Part shown: one piece after another, positions 21,148-31,605 of the stretch
How positions within the stretch are numbered: the first letter of the stretch is position 1
Layout of the letters: every line of letters starts with the position of its first letter
Assembly: GCA_031772625.1 (NCBI GenBank)
Contig: CM062813.1
Span: forward strand, 693,046,420 to 693,110,419
Source: Pinus tabuliformis
Lineage: Eukaryota; Streptophyta; Pinopsida; Pinales; Pinaceae
Reading direction: 5' to 3'
DNA length: 64,000 nucleotides
Position numbers and translations under genes: made by a program
Notes under the pieces: generated by a model
What the model was told of the DNA's origin: nothing
Databases searched by the model: none
What the model saw: only the letters and a program-made list of their open reading frames with translations

Positions 21148-21757
21148 TCCCAAAAACGCGCCAATATGCCAAAAATCCATATATTGGCCAAAATTTCTTG
21201 TTTTTACCACTTTTGCCAAAAGAAACTGTCGTTATTTTTGCATGCTGTTTACATCCAAACCAGCGCCAACCTGCCAAATTTGGTTCCGAAACCGTCGGCG
21301 CCTCCATTGCACCTGCAGTTGCAACCTGTTATCGGCCATTCGCAAGGTATTTCTCAAGTTAAATCCCTGTACCTGGTTTTAGCATATTTCTGCAAACAAA
21401 CTATTTAAGAAGGCCTAAAAACACTGATTTCACCATCAATTACCCAGTGACCTGCACCTATTTCAAACTGATGGAACAATAAACCTTCTGCAGAGCCCGC
21501 ATTTGATAAATTGACCTGAACTTGCAACTAGTTCGCGCAGTCGTGAACTAGAAACCTCGACTGACTAAATTCACCATAGAAACACTTTTGTCAGTCCTGC
21601 TACTGTTTCAATCACCTCTTTAGACAGTATTTCAATTGCTGTTTGCTCAATTTACCCTCTATTCCTTGAAATTCACACTTCCATTGCAAAGAAACTCCTC
21701 CGGGGTGCTCTGATCATTCAGAACCAGTTTACATACAAATCAGGAGCCTTATTAGCT

Positions 21758-24700
21758 ATGGAGACACCAATAGCCCTGAATGTCCAGCCTCTGAATGCCC
21801 CTCAAAGGGAGATATCATGGAAAGCCCTGGAAGATGTAGATTATCAGATGTTAGATTGGTTTCCAATGGGTTCCAAGTTCAATATTCACATGCTAAATGA
21901 ACTAAAGGCCCAACACCTAAATGGAGCTGATATCTTAGGGATTTGGGACTCAAATTTGCCCATTTACAACCTCCCTCAAGTCAATGCCCTCCCAGACTTG
22001 ATCCACAAGTGCCAGGAATGCTATGATCCTTGCCAGAGAGCTGTTCTCAGTCCTACAGGCTTAGTTTTGTTCTTTATCACCCCAGAAACCATAAATGAGA
22101 TGCTGCATTTCCATACTGCAAGGCCATTAACCCCTCTTTCCATGTTGGACTTAATAAAGAAGGGGAGGAATCTGTCAAGTGCCCAGATTACCAAAATTAA
22201 CCAGTTATTTGTACAGCCAAGCTCTGAAACTATAAGGACTCCTCCTATTGGATATCACTACCTGAATGACCTGGGCAGAATGCTAGTGGATTTGATCAGC
22301 TATGTCCTGGGATACAAGGGAATTGAGGATGTTGATGAGACTATAATGGCAATGCTGTCCATGTTTTCTCCTGGAAAGCCTCCAGCTGTACACTATGACT
22401 ATGCCACCTATATTGCAGAGAAGATCCATGAACAGCTAATGAATCTACCAAGGGAAAGGGTGTTCAGATACGCCTCATACATCTACCACCTGTTCTTGTT
22501 TTATCAGCCAGACAATTTCTCCATTCCCCTCAAGAAACTTAATGCCCAGGGAAATCCAAGGTCAGTTGTGTTTTGGACTTCAGTTTTCCATAATGTTTCT
22601 CAATCATCATACACATACTGTGAATTTATAGACCTGTTCATTCACCCAGCTATGACATTGTTGTATGGTGTCCCTCCTCCAAGGTTAACCGATGATATGC
22701 AGAGAGTTCTCCATCTCTCCAAATCCTACAGCATTGGTGATTGGTATTTTTACCAACACCACACAGTGATCAGAGTATATGGCTGTGAATTGGACCCTTA
22801 CAGGCTTCCAAGGTATGTCCCCATGAGACTTTTTGCCTTAGAATATTTCAGGTAGTTTGGATATGCTGACTACATCCATTTCCAAAGCAAAAACAAGAAG
22901 GTACAACTAAAGGTAAGGAGCCAGCTAGGCCCTTTTTTGTACAACAAAAGAGAGGAGGGATGGAAGGAGGCAGATATGATCCTAGCAGGCCTCAAATTGA
23001 AAACCAGTTTCAAATGGTCACCTTATGACCGTAATCATTTTATTTCCCTCAGGAGGATAAAACACAAATTGGGTAACTATTCAAATGTTAGGCTGCCCCA
23101 TATTGAAAAGTATGCAAATTCTTTAAACTGGAAAGAGGGCACTCTAGAAGAGCCAATCTCTAGAGAGCAAATACTAGAGAGGGAGGCTAGGAATATGCAA
23201 AAAGAGGCTGACTTGGAAACTTGTGGACAGGTTTCCTTATCATATCAAAGGCAACTTGGAGCAGCTGCCTCTTCTTCAACAACACATCAGCAAGCTGCCA
23301 TGGACACTCAACAGACAGGCAGCAAAGGCAAAGGAAAGCAGGTGGAACAAGAGCAACCACCTCCCATGACTGAAGGGCAAGCAGAAAAAGAGATGGAGCA
23401 GCAAGAAGAAGTGCAGCAGCAGGTAGAGCAGCAGCAGCAACAGGAATCACAGCAAAGAGAAGGGCAGCATGACAGAGAGCAGCCCACACAGCAAGAAGGG
23501 GCAGTTGAGGCCCCAATTCTCACTGAGCAGCAGGCTCAAAACATAGTACCTCCTAGGCAAGAAGCAGTTAATCAAACCTCAGTCCTCCAAACTCCACAAA
23601 AGGAGGATGTAAGCAGGAAAAGGGATAGAGAGACTCCCTTGACTACATCAATAAGTCATGGTGAGAAGAGGCACAGGATGAACCCCCTTTCAGAGGAAGA
23701 GATGCCTATAGGGCAATCTTTGGGTATGGGCCCGCCCAGTTTGGAGGCATTTCCAAGTTCCTTCCAACAGGAACAAGAGAGGACAGTGGGAGGAGAAGTC
23801 AGTTTCTCTAGCCAGCAGAGAGAGGGTGAACTGAGCATTAAACAACAGTTCATTGAAATAAAGAAAAGGAATGAGCCCATAAAAATACAGCTGTATAACC
23901 ATTTGTTGAAAATGGCTCCCACCAACCAGCAGCGACTAATGTCTGCATATGATGTCCAGGAGGGCAAGATGATCATGAGTCACCTCATACCAACTACTTT
24001 GCAGCCACAGTCCCCTTCAGATTACCTAAGGACCAATCTTGAGGTCCTGGCCAAGGACATCCACCCAATGGATAAAATTGAATTGCATAAACAAACAGGT
24101 GAGATGGTCTATGCTTCCTTGGCAGACAAGACATTGGATAACTATAGGCTAGAAAATAGCCTTAATAATACAGCTGCCCAACTTGAGTTGGAAAGGGCAT
24201 CCTCTCAAGCAAAGGACAACAGAATAAGGTCCTTAGAAGACATAATTATTGAGATTGGGCATGATCCCAAAGATATCAAGGGCATACAAGAAATATTAAA
24301 ATTGAGGGATGCAGATATGGCAGCTTTAAGGAGAAAGATCAAACTCCCAGCCACAATTCACCCTCAAACAGATGAAGTAGCTCAACAAAGGCATGATCAA
24401 GATGCCACAGCTTTGTTGGTGTCTCTCTATAAACAACTTATCCAGACACAAGAAAAGCTGGGAGAATCAGAGGCTGCACAGGCAGCATTACAAGCAACTC
24501 TGAAACAAAGAGAAGAAGGTCAGACCTCCCAGCCTCCTCCTCAAATCATTAACCTTGAGGAAGCTCCTCCAACTACTATTCCTCCTCCTCAACAGAATGA
24601 ACAAGCAGCACCATCTACTTCAGCACCACCAACAACAGAGCAGGCCCCTAGCTTGGATATGCAAAAGCTAAGGAATGAGATTCAGGCCCTGGAAGCTCAA

Positions 24701-25531
24701 ATGACAGAACTGAATGAGACAAGGGAGAAATTGGCCAAAGTAAATGATAGATAAGACAAATCCAAGCAGTCTGTGGCAGAAAAGGGCAGGGAGATAAAAG
24801 CCCTCAAAGACAGGATCAAAGAGCTGGAGAATGAGCTCAAATTAGATAAGGTTGTGGTTGAGCTTAAAATAGTGCTGTGGGCTAATATTGGCCAGTCTAT
24901 TAATGACCAATGGCAGTATATTGAAACAATCCATGAGCAGTTAGAGCTCATTCCAAAAGCACAGGCTGAAATTCAGAGATCAAGGGCTGCTCTAAGCAAC
25001 ATGCCTGAAATTGCCACCAGGATGATTAATGTGCTTAACAATAGAACAAGTACTCAGTTGGCTACCATGGGAATTTCAAACAGAACTGAGACCATTCAGT
25101 TAATCAAGAGGGTTCTTACACTGAGAAACTTGGTGCAGACATTAGAGAGAAGGACCCAGGACATGCAGACTGAGGTAAACAGGTTTATGGAGAAATTTCA
25201 AGTATTAGAAAACAGAGGGCTCCCTAGCTTACTGAACAGCGCAGGGAGACTGTTCACACATGAGCAGTATGCCAAAAGGGTTAATGCATTTTCCACAAGT
25301 CAGATCAATGAGAAGTCCAGCACCTCAGAGGAAACAGGGCCAGCCACAGGACAGACTCTCTACAACAGAGTAGAAAGTTTATTTTTTATAATGAATGAAA
25401 TTAAACACCTGTTTGAGGTGCCTCCCAATTTTTATAAATATACAGAGGCAGAGGAGACTATGGATGCAATTCTCAGGCATCAACTACCTACACAAGAATG
25501 GTGGACTAAGGCAATACAGATGATTTTATAA
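21758..25531 (+). pseudogene. LTR-encoded ORF, 3' LTR copy (1258 codons, two in-frame stops)
   Basis: Same start (GCTATGG), same stop and exactly the same length (3774 bp) as the copy at 7738-11511. It carries TAG at 22853-22855 (CAG in the other copy) and TAA at 24752-24754 (TAT in the other copy), while it is open at the site where the 5' copy has its stop. The LTRs were identical at insertion, so the founding ORF was open throughout. The region encodes the same globular N-terminal part, Gln-rich linker and coiled coil. If translated today it would give fragments of 365 aa from the ATG, then pieces without a proper start. Confidence 0.85.
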
Positions 25532-26772
25532 ACAGGAAGCCATTCAATAAATTTTGTTCATTGAAAATGCAAATTGTTATACACAGAACAGTTTAAAAGA
25601 ATCAGCATGCGTTAAAGATGAAATCTGAGCCAACTCAGTAGAACTTACGGCCAACAAAGCAAGATGAGAAGCTACAGGTGTCCAGGCCGAGAAGCTACAG
25701 CAGAGTAGCTCCAAAAGCGCATTTTCCAGCATTAATGTAGATCACTACGACCGACTCGTTGGCTTTCAAGAGCCAAAATATCTTCTGATAGATAGAAAGA
25801 TGCATTTATGTTGTATTAAAGACAGCAATAACTTCTTATCTGTACAAAGTTGGTGAAATATTCATTTCTCAGATGACTCAATGCCTTAGATATTTTGTAA
25901 TACTGTTTGTATATATTTGCCCCTCGCACAAGCTTGCGGGGGTTGTTGTTGATTTCCCTTGAAGAAGTTCTTATGCTGTAATCCTTTCAGAGTTTAATAA
26001 AGAAAGTGATGGAATTTCTTAAAGTTCTGAAGTGTTGAATGCGTTCTGGTGTTTGTTGAAAACTGCAGGATTCCTGTGTACCTCACAATACAATAAGTTT
26101 TCTGTAACTCTCTTTGTTATGTGTTTCAATCTTTCACAATCCATATTTGTTTCTAGTTTCTAAGTATTTAGCAACAAAGAAAAAGAATAGCCTTCAGGAT
26201 TTATTCTTGCAATACCCTGAGCTCAATCTATGTTGTTAATGAATGTTTTCTTCAGCTATAATCTTGATAAGTGTAATTCTTAATTGCTGCACTATCAGAA
26301 TATATCTTTCACAGTGACCTTTGTTTCAGGAATTCAAGTTTGCTCCTGTGCAACATGTTTCACTTTCACATCACCAGCTTAATGGAGAATTCTTAATTGC
26401 TTTCTGTTGGCTGACCATACATCACCACTTAAGTTTAAATTTTGTTTGTTTGAGATACCCAATAGGCCCTGCAGTCTGAACATCATCACTCCAGCATTTC
26501 AAAACATTTCACAGCTCTAGACTCCATTGCCCAATGTTATACTACTATCTGAACACTACATCTTAAGCGCTGAAAGAAGTCCTTCAACCAAAACATAAAC
26601 CAAAAACCTGAGCATAATAGCTAGCCTAAAATATTATCAAAACAGTGACAAATCATAAAGAGAGAGCCCTCTCTGATTACAGTTTGGCTAGAGACTGTAG
26701 TCCAAAGATTGGTTAGTGGTTACCCCGGCCGTATTCCCTTGGGAGTCATAGGGAACAACCTGGGTGTTAACA

Positions 26773-26777
26773 GGATA
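26773..26777 (+). repeat. right target site duplication of element G (GGATA)
   Basis: Identical to 5484-5488 and next to the LTR end TTAACA. Confidence 0.95.
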
Positions 26778-28310
26778 CTTGGCATGAGTATACCCGAGGA
26801 GGCTTATTCTGGTAAGAGGCCTGATATTTCTCATTTGAGGATTTTTGGTTCTAACGTTTACATGCATGTGACGAAGGATGCTAGGAAGAATATAGAGTCG
26901 ACCGTAGAGGTTGGGATATTTGTGGGGTACACTGATACACCCCACAACTATCGTGTGTATTTGCCAGATAGTGGCAAGACTGTTGTACGATGAGATATAA
27001 AATTTCAGGAGGAGAAAGCCATGAAGTGTTTGCTTGAGAGGGAGCCACACTTGCATGTAGATGAGGAGCTATTAGTTCCTAAGGATGAGCTTCAGGACTT
27101 GGATCAGCCACAGGACGAAGTTCATGGAGTGGAAGAGACCACTCATGCAGCACCAACCATCAGAGGGCGAAAGCGCTTGACAAAAGCTGAGCGACAGGCT
27201 CAAGATGCAGAGAAGGTTGTAGGACCACCTACATCTCAACGTAGACAGAGACAGTCACCTGATCGGTACACTGGATACATGGCTCTTGTGAGCAAATGTG
27301 TCGTGACTGAGCCATCCTCTTTCGAGGAAGCTGTGGAGGATCCCGCATGGGTAGATTCCATGGTGGAAGAGTATGATTCAATTGTCAGAAACAGTGCATG
27401 GGAGATTGTCCCAAGACCAGAAGGGAAATTAGTGGTGGGTTCGAGATGGATCTACAAAGTTAAGTAGGCAGCTGACAGGAGTGTGGAGAAGTACAAGGCA
27501 AGATTTGTTGCCTGAGGCTTTTCACAGATAGAGGGGATCAATTATGAGGATACCTTTGCACCTATCGCAAGGTATTCTTCCATACGGACGATTCTTGCTC
27601 TCTCAGTGCAGATGGGGTGGCACATTCATCAGATGGATGTGAAGACTGCGTTCCTCAACAGAGTCATTGAGGAGGAGGTGTACATAGAGTAGCCCGAAGG
27701 TTTTGAGATCTTCAACAGTGAGTCACATGTGTGCAAGCTCAAGAGAGCGTTGTATGGGTTGAAACAAGCACCACATGCTTGGTACACACGGATAGACAGT
27801 TATTTCACCGGACTTGGATTCTCCAAGAGTGAGGCGGATCCTAACCTATACCAGATTGTGGTGGAGGGTAAGTTGCTTATCATTGTACTTTATGTAGATG
27901 ATTTGATTCTAACAGGTGATGAGCTGTTGATACTTTCATGCAAGGATGATCTTTCTAAGGAGTTTGAGATGAAGGACTTGGGCCTCCTTCATTATTTCCT
28001 AGGATTGGAAATTTGGCAGCGCAGTGATGGACTATTTGTTTCTCAGGGTAAGTATGCTCGGGAGATACTGGAGAAGTTCAACATGCATGGCTGCAAGCCT
28101 GTTGATACTCCTCTTCCTGGAGGTTGGAGGAAGGAGGATGCTACTTCAGCAGAAGTAGTGGATGCCACTGTTTATCGACAGTTGGTGGGGTCGCTTATGT
28201 ATCTGGTCAATACACGACCCGATATATGCTATGCTGTTAACCAGCTTTCACAAGCTATGGTTAAGCCAACCAAGCTCTTCTGGAAGGAAGGCAAGCATGT
28301 ATTGCGTTAT
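26773..28310 (+). pseudogene. copia integrase C-terminus and reverse transcriptase, element B (continued)
   Basis: Reading resumes after G with ILGMSIPEEAYSGKRPD and LRIFGSNVYMHV, the usual C-terminal part of copia integrase, then VGIFVGYTD. A stop at about 26991 is followed by a basic/acidic linker. The RT begins with SSFEEAVEDPAWVDSM (about 27316-27365) and contains WIYKVK (stop at 27465), ARFVA (stop near 27512), QMDVKTAFLN (about 27631-27660), CKLKRALYGLKQAPHAWY (about 27732-27785) and the catalytic YVDD at 27891-27902, then DLGLLHYFLGLEI. Several single stops break the frame (about 27465, 27512, 27690), but the frame itself is kept over long stretches. Confidence 0.9.
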
Positions 28311-28835
28311 CTTAGAGGCACATCGGGATATGGATTGTGGTACAGACAGGAGGATGAGGTGAAGCTATGTGGCTTCACGGATGCAAATTGGGCAGGGAGC
28401 CCAACGGACAGAAAGAGCACATCTGGAGGGGTATTTAGTATCAGGTCGACAACAGTTTCTTGGTACAGCAGGAAGTAGAGATCTGTGGCACTCAGTTCAG
28501 CAGAGGCCGAGTATATGGCAACAAGTTTGGCTGCATGCGAGGCTATATGGATGAGGAAGATCCTGGTCGGGTTGTTCGGTCCTTACTTGGAGCCTACTGT
28601 GATTTATTGTGATAACCAGAGTTGCATTAAACTCTTGGCTAATCCAGTATTTCATGATAGATCTAAGCACATTGACATTAGGTACCATCATATCAAAGAT
28701 TGTGTGCAGCGGAGAATCATGTTACTTTCATACATTCCAACGGAGGATCAGGATGCTGATATCTTGACGAAGGCGCTCACCAGGAGAAAATTCGAATACC
28801 ACCGAGGCAGGATAGGGGTTGATGATAATCCATAT
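28311..28835 (+). pseudogene. copia RNase H, element B
   Basis: Shows the usual copia RNase H landmarks: GFTDANWAG (about 28370-28397), DRKSTSGGVF, a stop at 28476-28478, SSAEAEYMA (about 28495-28520), CDNQSCIKLLANPVFHDRSKHID (about 28607-28675) and ADILTKAL near the end. Catalytic Asp and Glu residues are kept. One TAG interrupts the frame. Confidence 0.88.
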
Positions 28836-28838
28836 CTT

Positions 28839-28850
28839 GTTGAGAGGGAG
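28839..28850 (+). other. polypurine tract of element B
   Basis: GTTGAGAGGGAG lies directly before the second LTR. It is the short purine-rich run expected as plus-strand primer. Confidence 0.7.
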
Positions 28851-29952
28851 TGTTGAGAATGCAACAAGATGATGGAGCTTAGTGGAAAGAAGTCGCCTTC
28901 ACTAAGTGGGCCCGCAGGCTATTTTTGGCACAAAGTCTATTTTTAGACATATGGATCGTGGTCTATGAGTTGCAGGATGCTATTTGTGGATGATTGGTCA
29001 TGTTGGTAAAAATAGATGGACTTATATTCTTAGACATATGGGTGGAGTCTATTTTTAGACTGCCAGGCTAAAAATAGAACAGTCGAATATTATTAGCTCA
29101 TAATAATATTTGGACTATAAACATTATCTTATCCTTTTGGAGCACTTCAGTTTGACATACAGATGTGGCACATGCAGCTGTAAGAAGGAAATACGCTTTT
29201 CTTGTGGGTAAGTTGAGCTATTGCATGCAGGAATTCAGTTAGAACTCATGTGGTTGAGTTTGGTGGAGTTGATTGTGGATTTGTGTTCAGTTTGACTTGG
29301 TTGAACTAGTTGTATTTAGTTTAACTACAAATACACTAGTGATGAGTGATGTGAATTAATTGTTAAATTAATTCACTAATTATTAACTCATAAAGCAACT
29401 AAAGAATACATCAGTTAACTCAGTGCATGGACAGTTCAGTGGAGACAGGTGTTAGAGGTTGAGATTGCTATCAGTTGTGACTATAGTTGTGCATGAGATC
29501 TTGCACAATCAATGGGATTGAGTAATGCCAATGAGGATTGCGTGGTTCAGCCAAGGAAATATGAGTTTTCTTCAGCCATTCATCATTATTCTCATGCAGG
29601 ATTGCGCAGTGGAGGCAGGAAAACAATGGAGGAGATTTGAGGCATCAGATCTGAGCTAGTTTGTGTGTAACAGGTGGAGATAGTACTGAGTACTTGTGAG
29701 GAGTATTGTACTATGTATTGTTACATGTTCTCAATCAATATAATATACAGATAGTGTGGGGTTTTCAACTGTATGCTTTCCCTGGGTTACATACTGTGTT
29801 AATGTGTGCATGCGATTGATGCTTCATTGTTTTTAATTCCGCAAAATTGATGATCAAAGTAGAGGAGGTTATGTATTATGCATGTATTCTGCAATAGTGT
29901 ATAATCGGGATAATCTCTGTGAATAAGTGTCATATTATTCAAAATTTCTACT
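28851..29952 (+). repeat. second LTR of copia element B
   Basis: Starts TGTTGAGAATGC and matches 2284-3344. The last base has changed (..TTCTACT instead of ..TTCTACA) before the PBS. Unlike a normal 3' LTR it is followed not by flanking DNA but by another PBS and gag, so it lies in the middle of an LTR-internal-LTR-internal array. Confidence 0.9.
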
Positions 29953-30211
29953 TGGTATCAAAGCTGTTGATCATCAGATCTATTATTCAGAAAGTGTTTA
30001 CATTTTATTTCTTTAGGCAGACTCTGTAATCGGGCCACGTAGCCTCTGGATTCATCCTTCCTTTAGAAAGTGAGATATCTGGTAAAAGCCCATATAGTCA
30101 ATCTCTGTACGAGAAATACTTTGTTCTCACGAATTTTAGATCAGAAGCGGTTGAGTTTTGAGCTGGTGGAATTCGAATTTGCAGCAGTGTTTTCTTGGTG
30201 TCAAAGTTGAA

Positions 30212-30985
30212 ATGTCTTTCAACGGATTGTGATTGGAGTATGCTCTTGAAGGCAGCTCAAATTATATTGCATGGAAAGATAGGATGGAGGCGGTGTTAGA
30301 TGACAATGGGCTGAAGGAGTTCATAGAGGTTGAGGTCCCAAAGCCTACTGATGCTGCTGAAGCTGTGGTTTGGCAAAAGAAGACAACAAAGTGTCGAAGG
30401 ATTCTGTTGGAGGGCGTGAAGGATCACATTGTGTCTAGCTTGCATGGAAAGGCTTCTCCATACTTGATGTGGAAAGCGTTGACAGATCTATTCCAAAGCA
30501 AGAGCGACCAAAGGAAGTTGGCGCTCAAGGATAAACTCAGAAACATTAAGTGCGAGAAGGGAGACAGCATGCCCAAGTATCTCACGAAGTTCACTCAGTG
30601 CAGGGATGAGCTAGGAAGTGTGGGGGTGACTGTCGATGATGAGGACTTGGTGAGATTGGCTCTCCTTGGTCTTTCGAAGAGTTGGCATTCCTATCAGGAC
30701 TCTGTCAATGGTCGGGAGAAATTGCCAGGATGGGAGAGACTTTGGTCAGATCTTGTGCAGGAGGAGATCAGGAGAAATACCAGGGACGGATCTTCATCAA
30801 AGGAAATTGATGAAGAAAATTGCACTTTGGCTGCCAAAGCAAAGAAGGGGAAGAACAAGAAAACTTCTCATTTCGGTGCGAAAGGCAATAAGCAGGACAT
30901 GGCCAAGGTGAAGTGCTTTCACTGACACCAACACAGACATTATGTCACAAATTACCTGGAAAATAAGAAAAATAAGCAAGCTGCT
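30212..30985 (+). pseudogene. copia gag, element B second copy
   Basis: The equivalent of the ATG at 3604 is at 30212, but the seventh codon is TGA (CGA in the first copy), so translation would stop at once. From 30233 the frame is open to 30925 and lacks the 2-bp deletion of the first copy. The zinc knuckle is damaged: its second Cys is TGA at 30923-30925, and the later Cys/His spacing is partly changed (TNYLENKK). The rest matches the first copy closely. Confidence 0.85.
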
Positions 30986-31151
30986 AGATCTGCAGCGGGA
31001 GAGGCCTTAGCCTCGCAGTTTGAGCTTGATTTTTCATTGATCACATGCTTGGTATCAAGTGTGATGGGATCGATATGGTTCTTGGACAGTGGTGCGTCTT
31101 TTCACATGAAAGGAGATCGAGATTTGTTTTAGAAAGATCTTTGAGTGCACA
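30986..31151 (+). pseudogene. copia protease fragment, element B second copy
   Basis: Contains WFLDSGASFHM (about 31076-31108), as in the first copy, then a stop (TAG at about 31129) and a short deletion. It is cut off at the join with the LTR of M. Confidence 0.8.
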
Positions 31152-31605
31152 GGAATACACAAGCAAATGCACAAAAATTGGAATCAACTACTCTTTATTA
31201 TTCTTTGTTCAAGATTACAGACTCGATACCCAGCTACAGGGGTCTGCCATTCAGCTGTGGACTCTACTAGGCCTCCGCACACTCAACTGCAGAGCCTCTT
31301 CCTACCACTTCAACCCAATACCTTAGACTCTTACTCTATGCTCCAACCATTCGTATTCATCTATCTCTCCAATTCGCTCTGTTTACACTTAGAGCCTAGA
31401 TCTCTTTATACAATCCCATGGTCTGCAGACCATGGGTAGGCACACATGACTTTACATTACATTAAAATATTTAGGGTGGACAACCCTATGACTCAACCTA
31501 TGCTTCGCACTCCGCACCCGCAATTCGTGGAGTCTTACAATACATTTGACCAAAACTTGGGCTTTGAGCCCCAAAACATGTCGTGGGGGGATTCCATGCC
31601 CAACA
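31152..31605 (-). repeat. truncated 3' LTR of element M
   Basis: Matches 48252-48719 in the same direction and ends with the same ..ATGCCCAACA edge. The remaining half, corresponding to 47834-48251, is missing at the join with element B. On the minus strand the edge is preceded by a G-rich run (TTGTTGGGGGCC), the expected place of a polypurine tract. Confidence 0.85.

Larger units (their letters stand above)
5489..26772 (+). mobile_element. Giant-LTR Ty3/gypsy (Tat-like) element G, 21.3 kb
   Basis: A complete element: LTR 5489-12760 (7272 bp), PBS 12765-12783, gag-pol 12935-19252, LTR 19513-26772 (7260 bp), with a perfect 5-bp TSD. Both LTRs begin TGTTGG and end GTTAACA, so the termini are TGTT/AACA inverted. 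By eye the LTRs are about 98-99 percent identical, implying a recent insertion compared with most of its neighbours. Pol order is protease, archaeal-type RNase H, RT, degenerate RNase H, integrase. The LTRs make up about two thirds of the element and each holds a 1258-codon frame. The only unconvincing part is the polypurine tract before the 3' LTR. Confidence 0.95.
19513..26772 (+). repeat. 3' LTR of element G (7260 bp)
   Basis: Second copy of the 5' LTR with the same TG..CA ends, followed by the TSD at 26773. It has its own set of regulatory sites and its own copy of the LTR ORF. The small indels against the 5' LTR lie in the promoter block (loss of about 17 bp near 21012, gain of an 11-bp TGACGTCATGC unit at 21129-21139) and near 25842 (loss of 10 bp). 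Confidence 0.95.
2284..29952 (+). mobile_element. Ty1/copia element B, interrupted by element G
   Basis: The two ends are similar LTRs (2284-3344 and 28851-29952). Each is followed by a PBS of the initiator-Met type starting TGGTATCAAAG. The internal order gag, protease, integrase, RT, RNase H is the copia order. The integrase is split by element G at 5489-26772; removing G and one copy of its 5-bp TSD puts the integrase C-terminus back in register (..CPHR before, ILGMS.. after). No TSD can be checked for B: 2279-2283 is AATGA on the left, but on the right the second LTR runs into another partial copy of B's internal region (29953-31151). Confidence 0.9.
29953..31151 (+). mobile_element. second partial internal region of element B (tandem copy)
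   Basis: PBS (TGGTATCAAAGCTGTTGATC at 29953-29972), leader, gag and the start of protease follow the second LTR just as they follow the first. The copy ends at about 31151, where it joins the truncated LTR of element M. A small deletion precedes the join (about 12-15 bp missing near 31130 relative to 4522-4535). Confidence 0.88.

Noticed and set aside
5489-26772. The two 7.3-kb repeats as a segmental duplication instead of LTRs
   Set aside because: TG..CA ends, perfect 5-bp TSD outside, PBS inside, and gag-pol between them fit LTRs; a duplication would not restore the interrupted integrase of B exactly.
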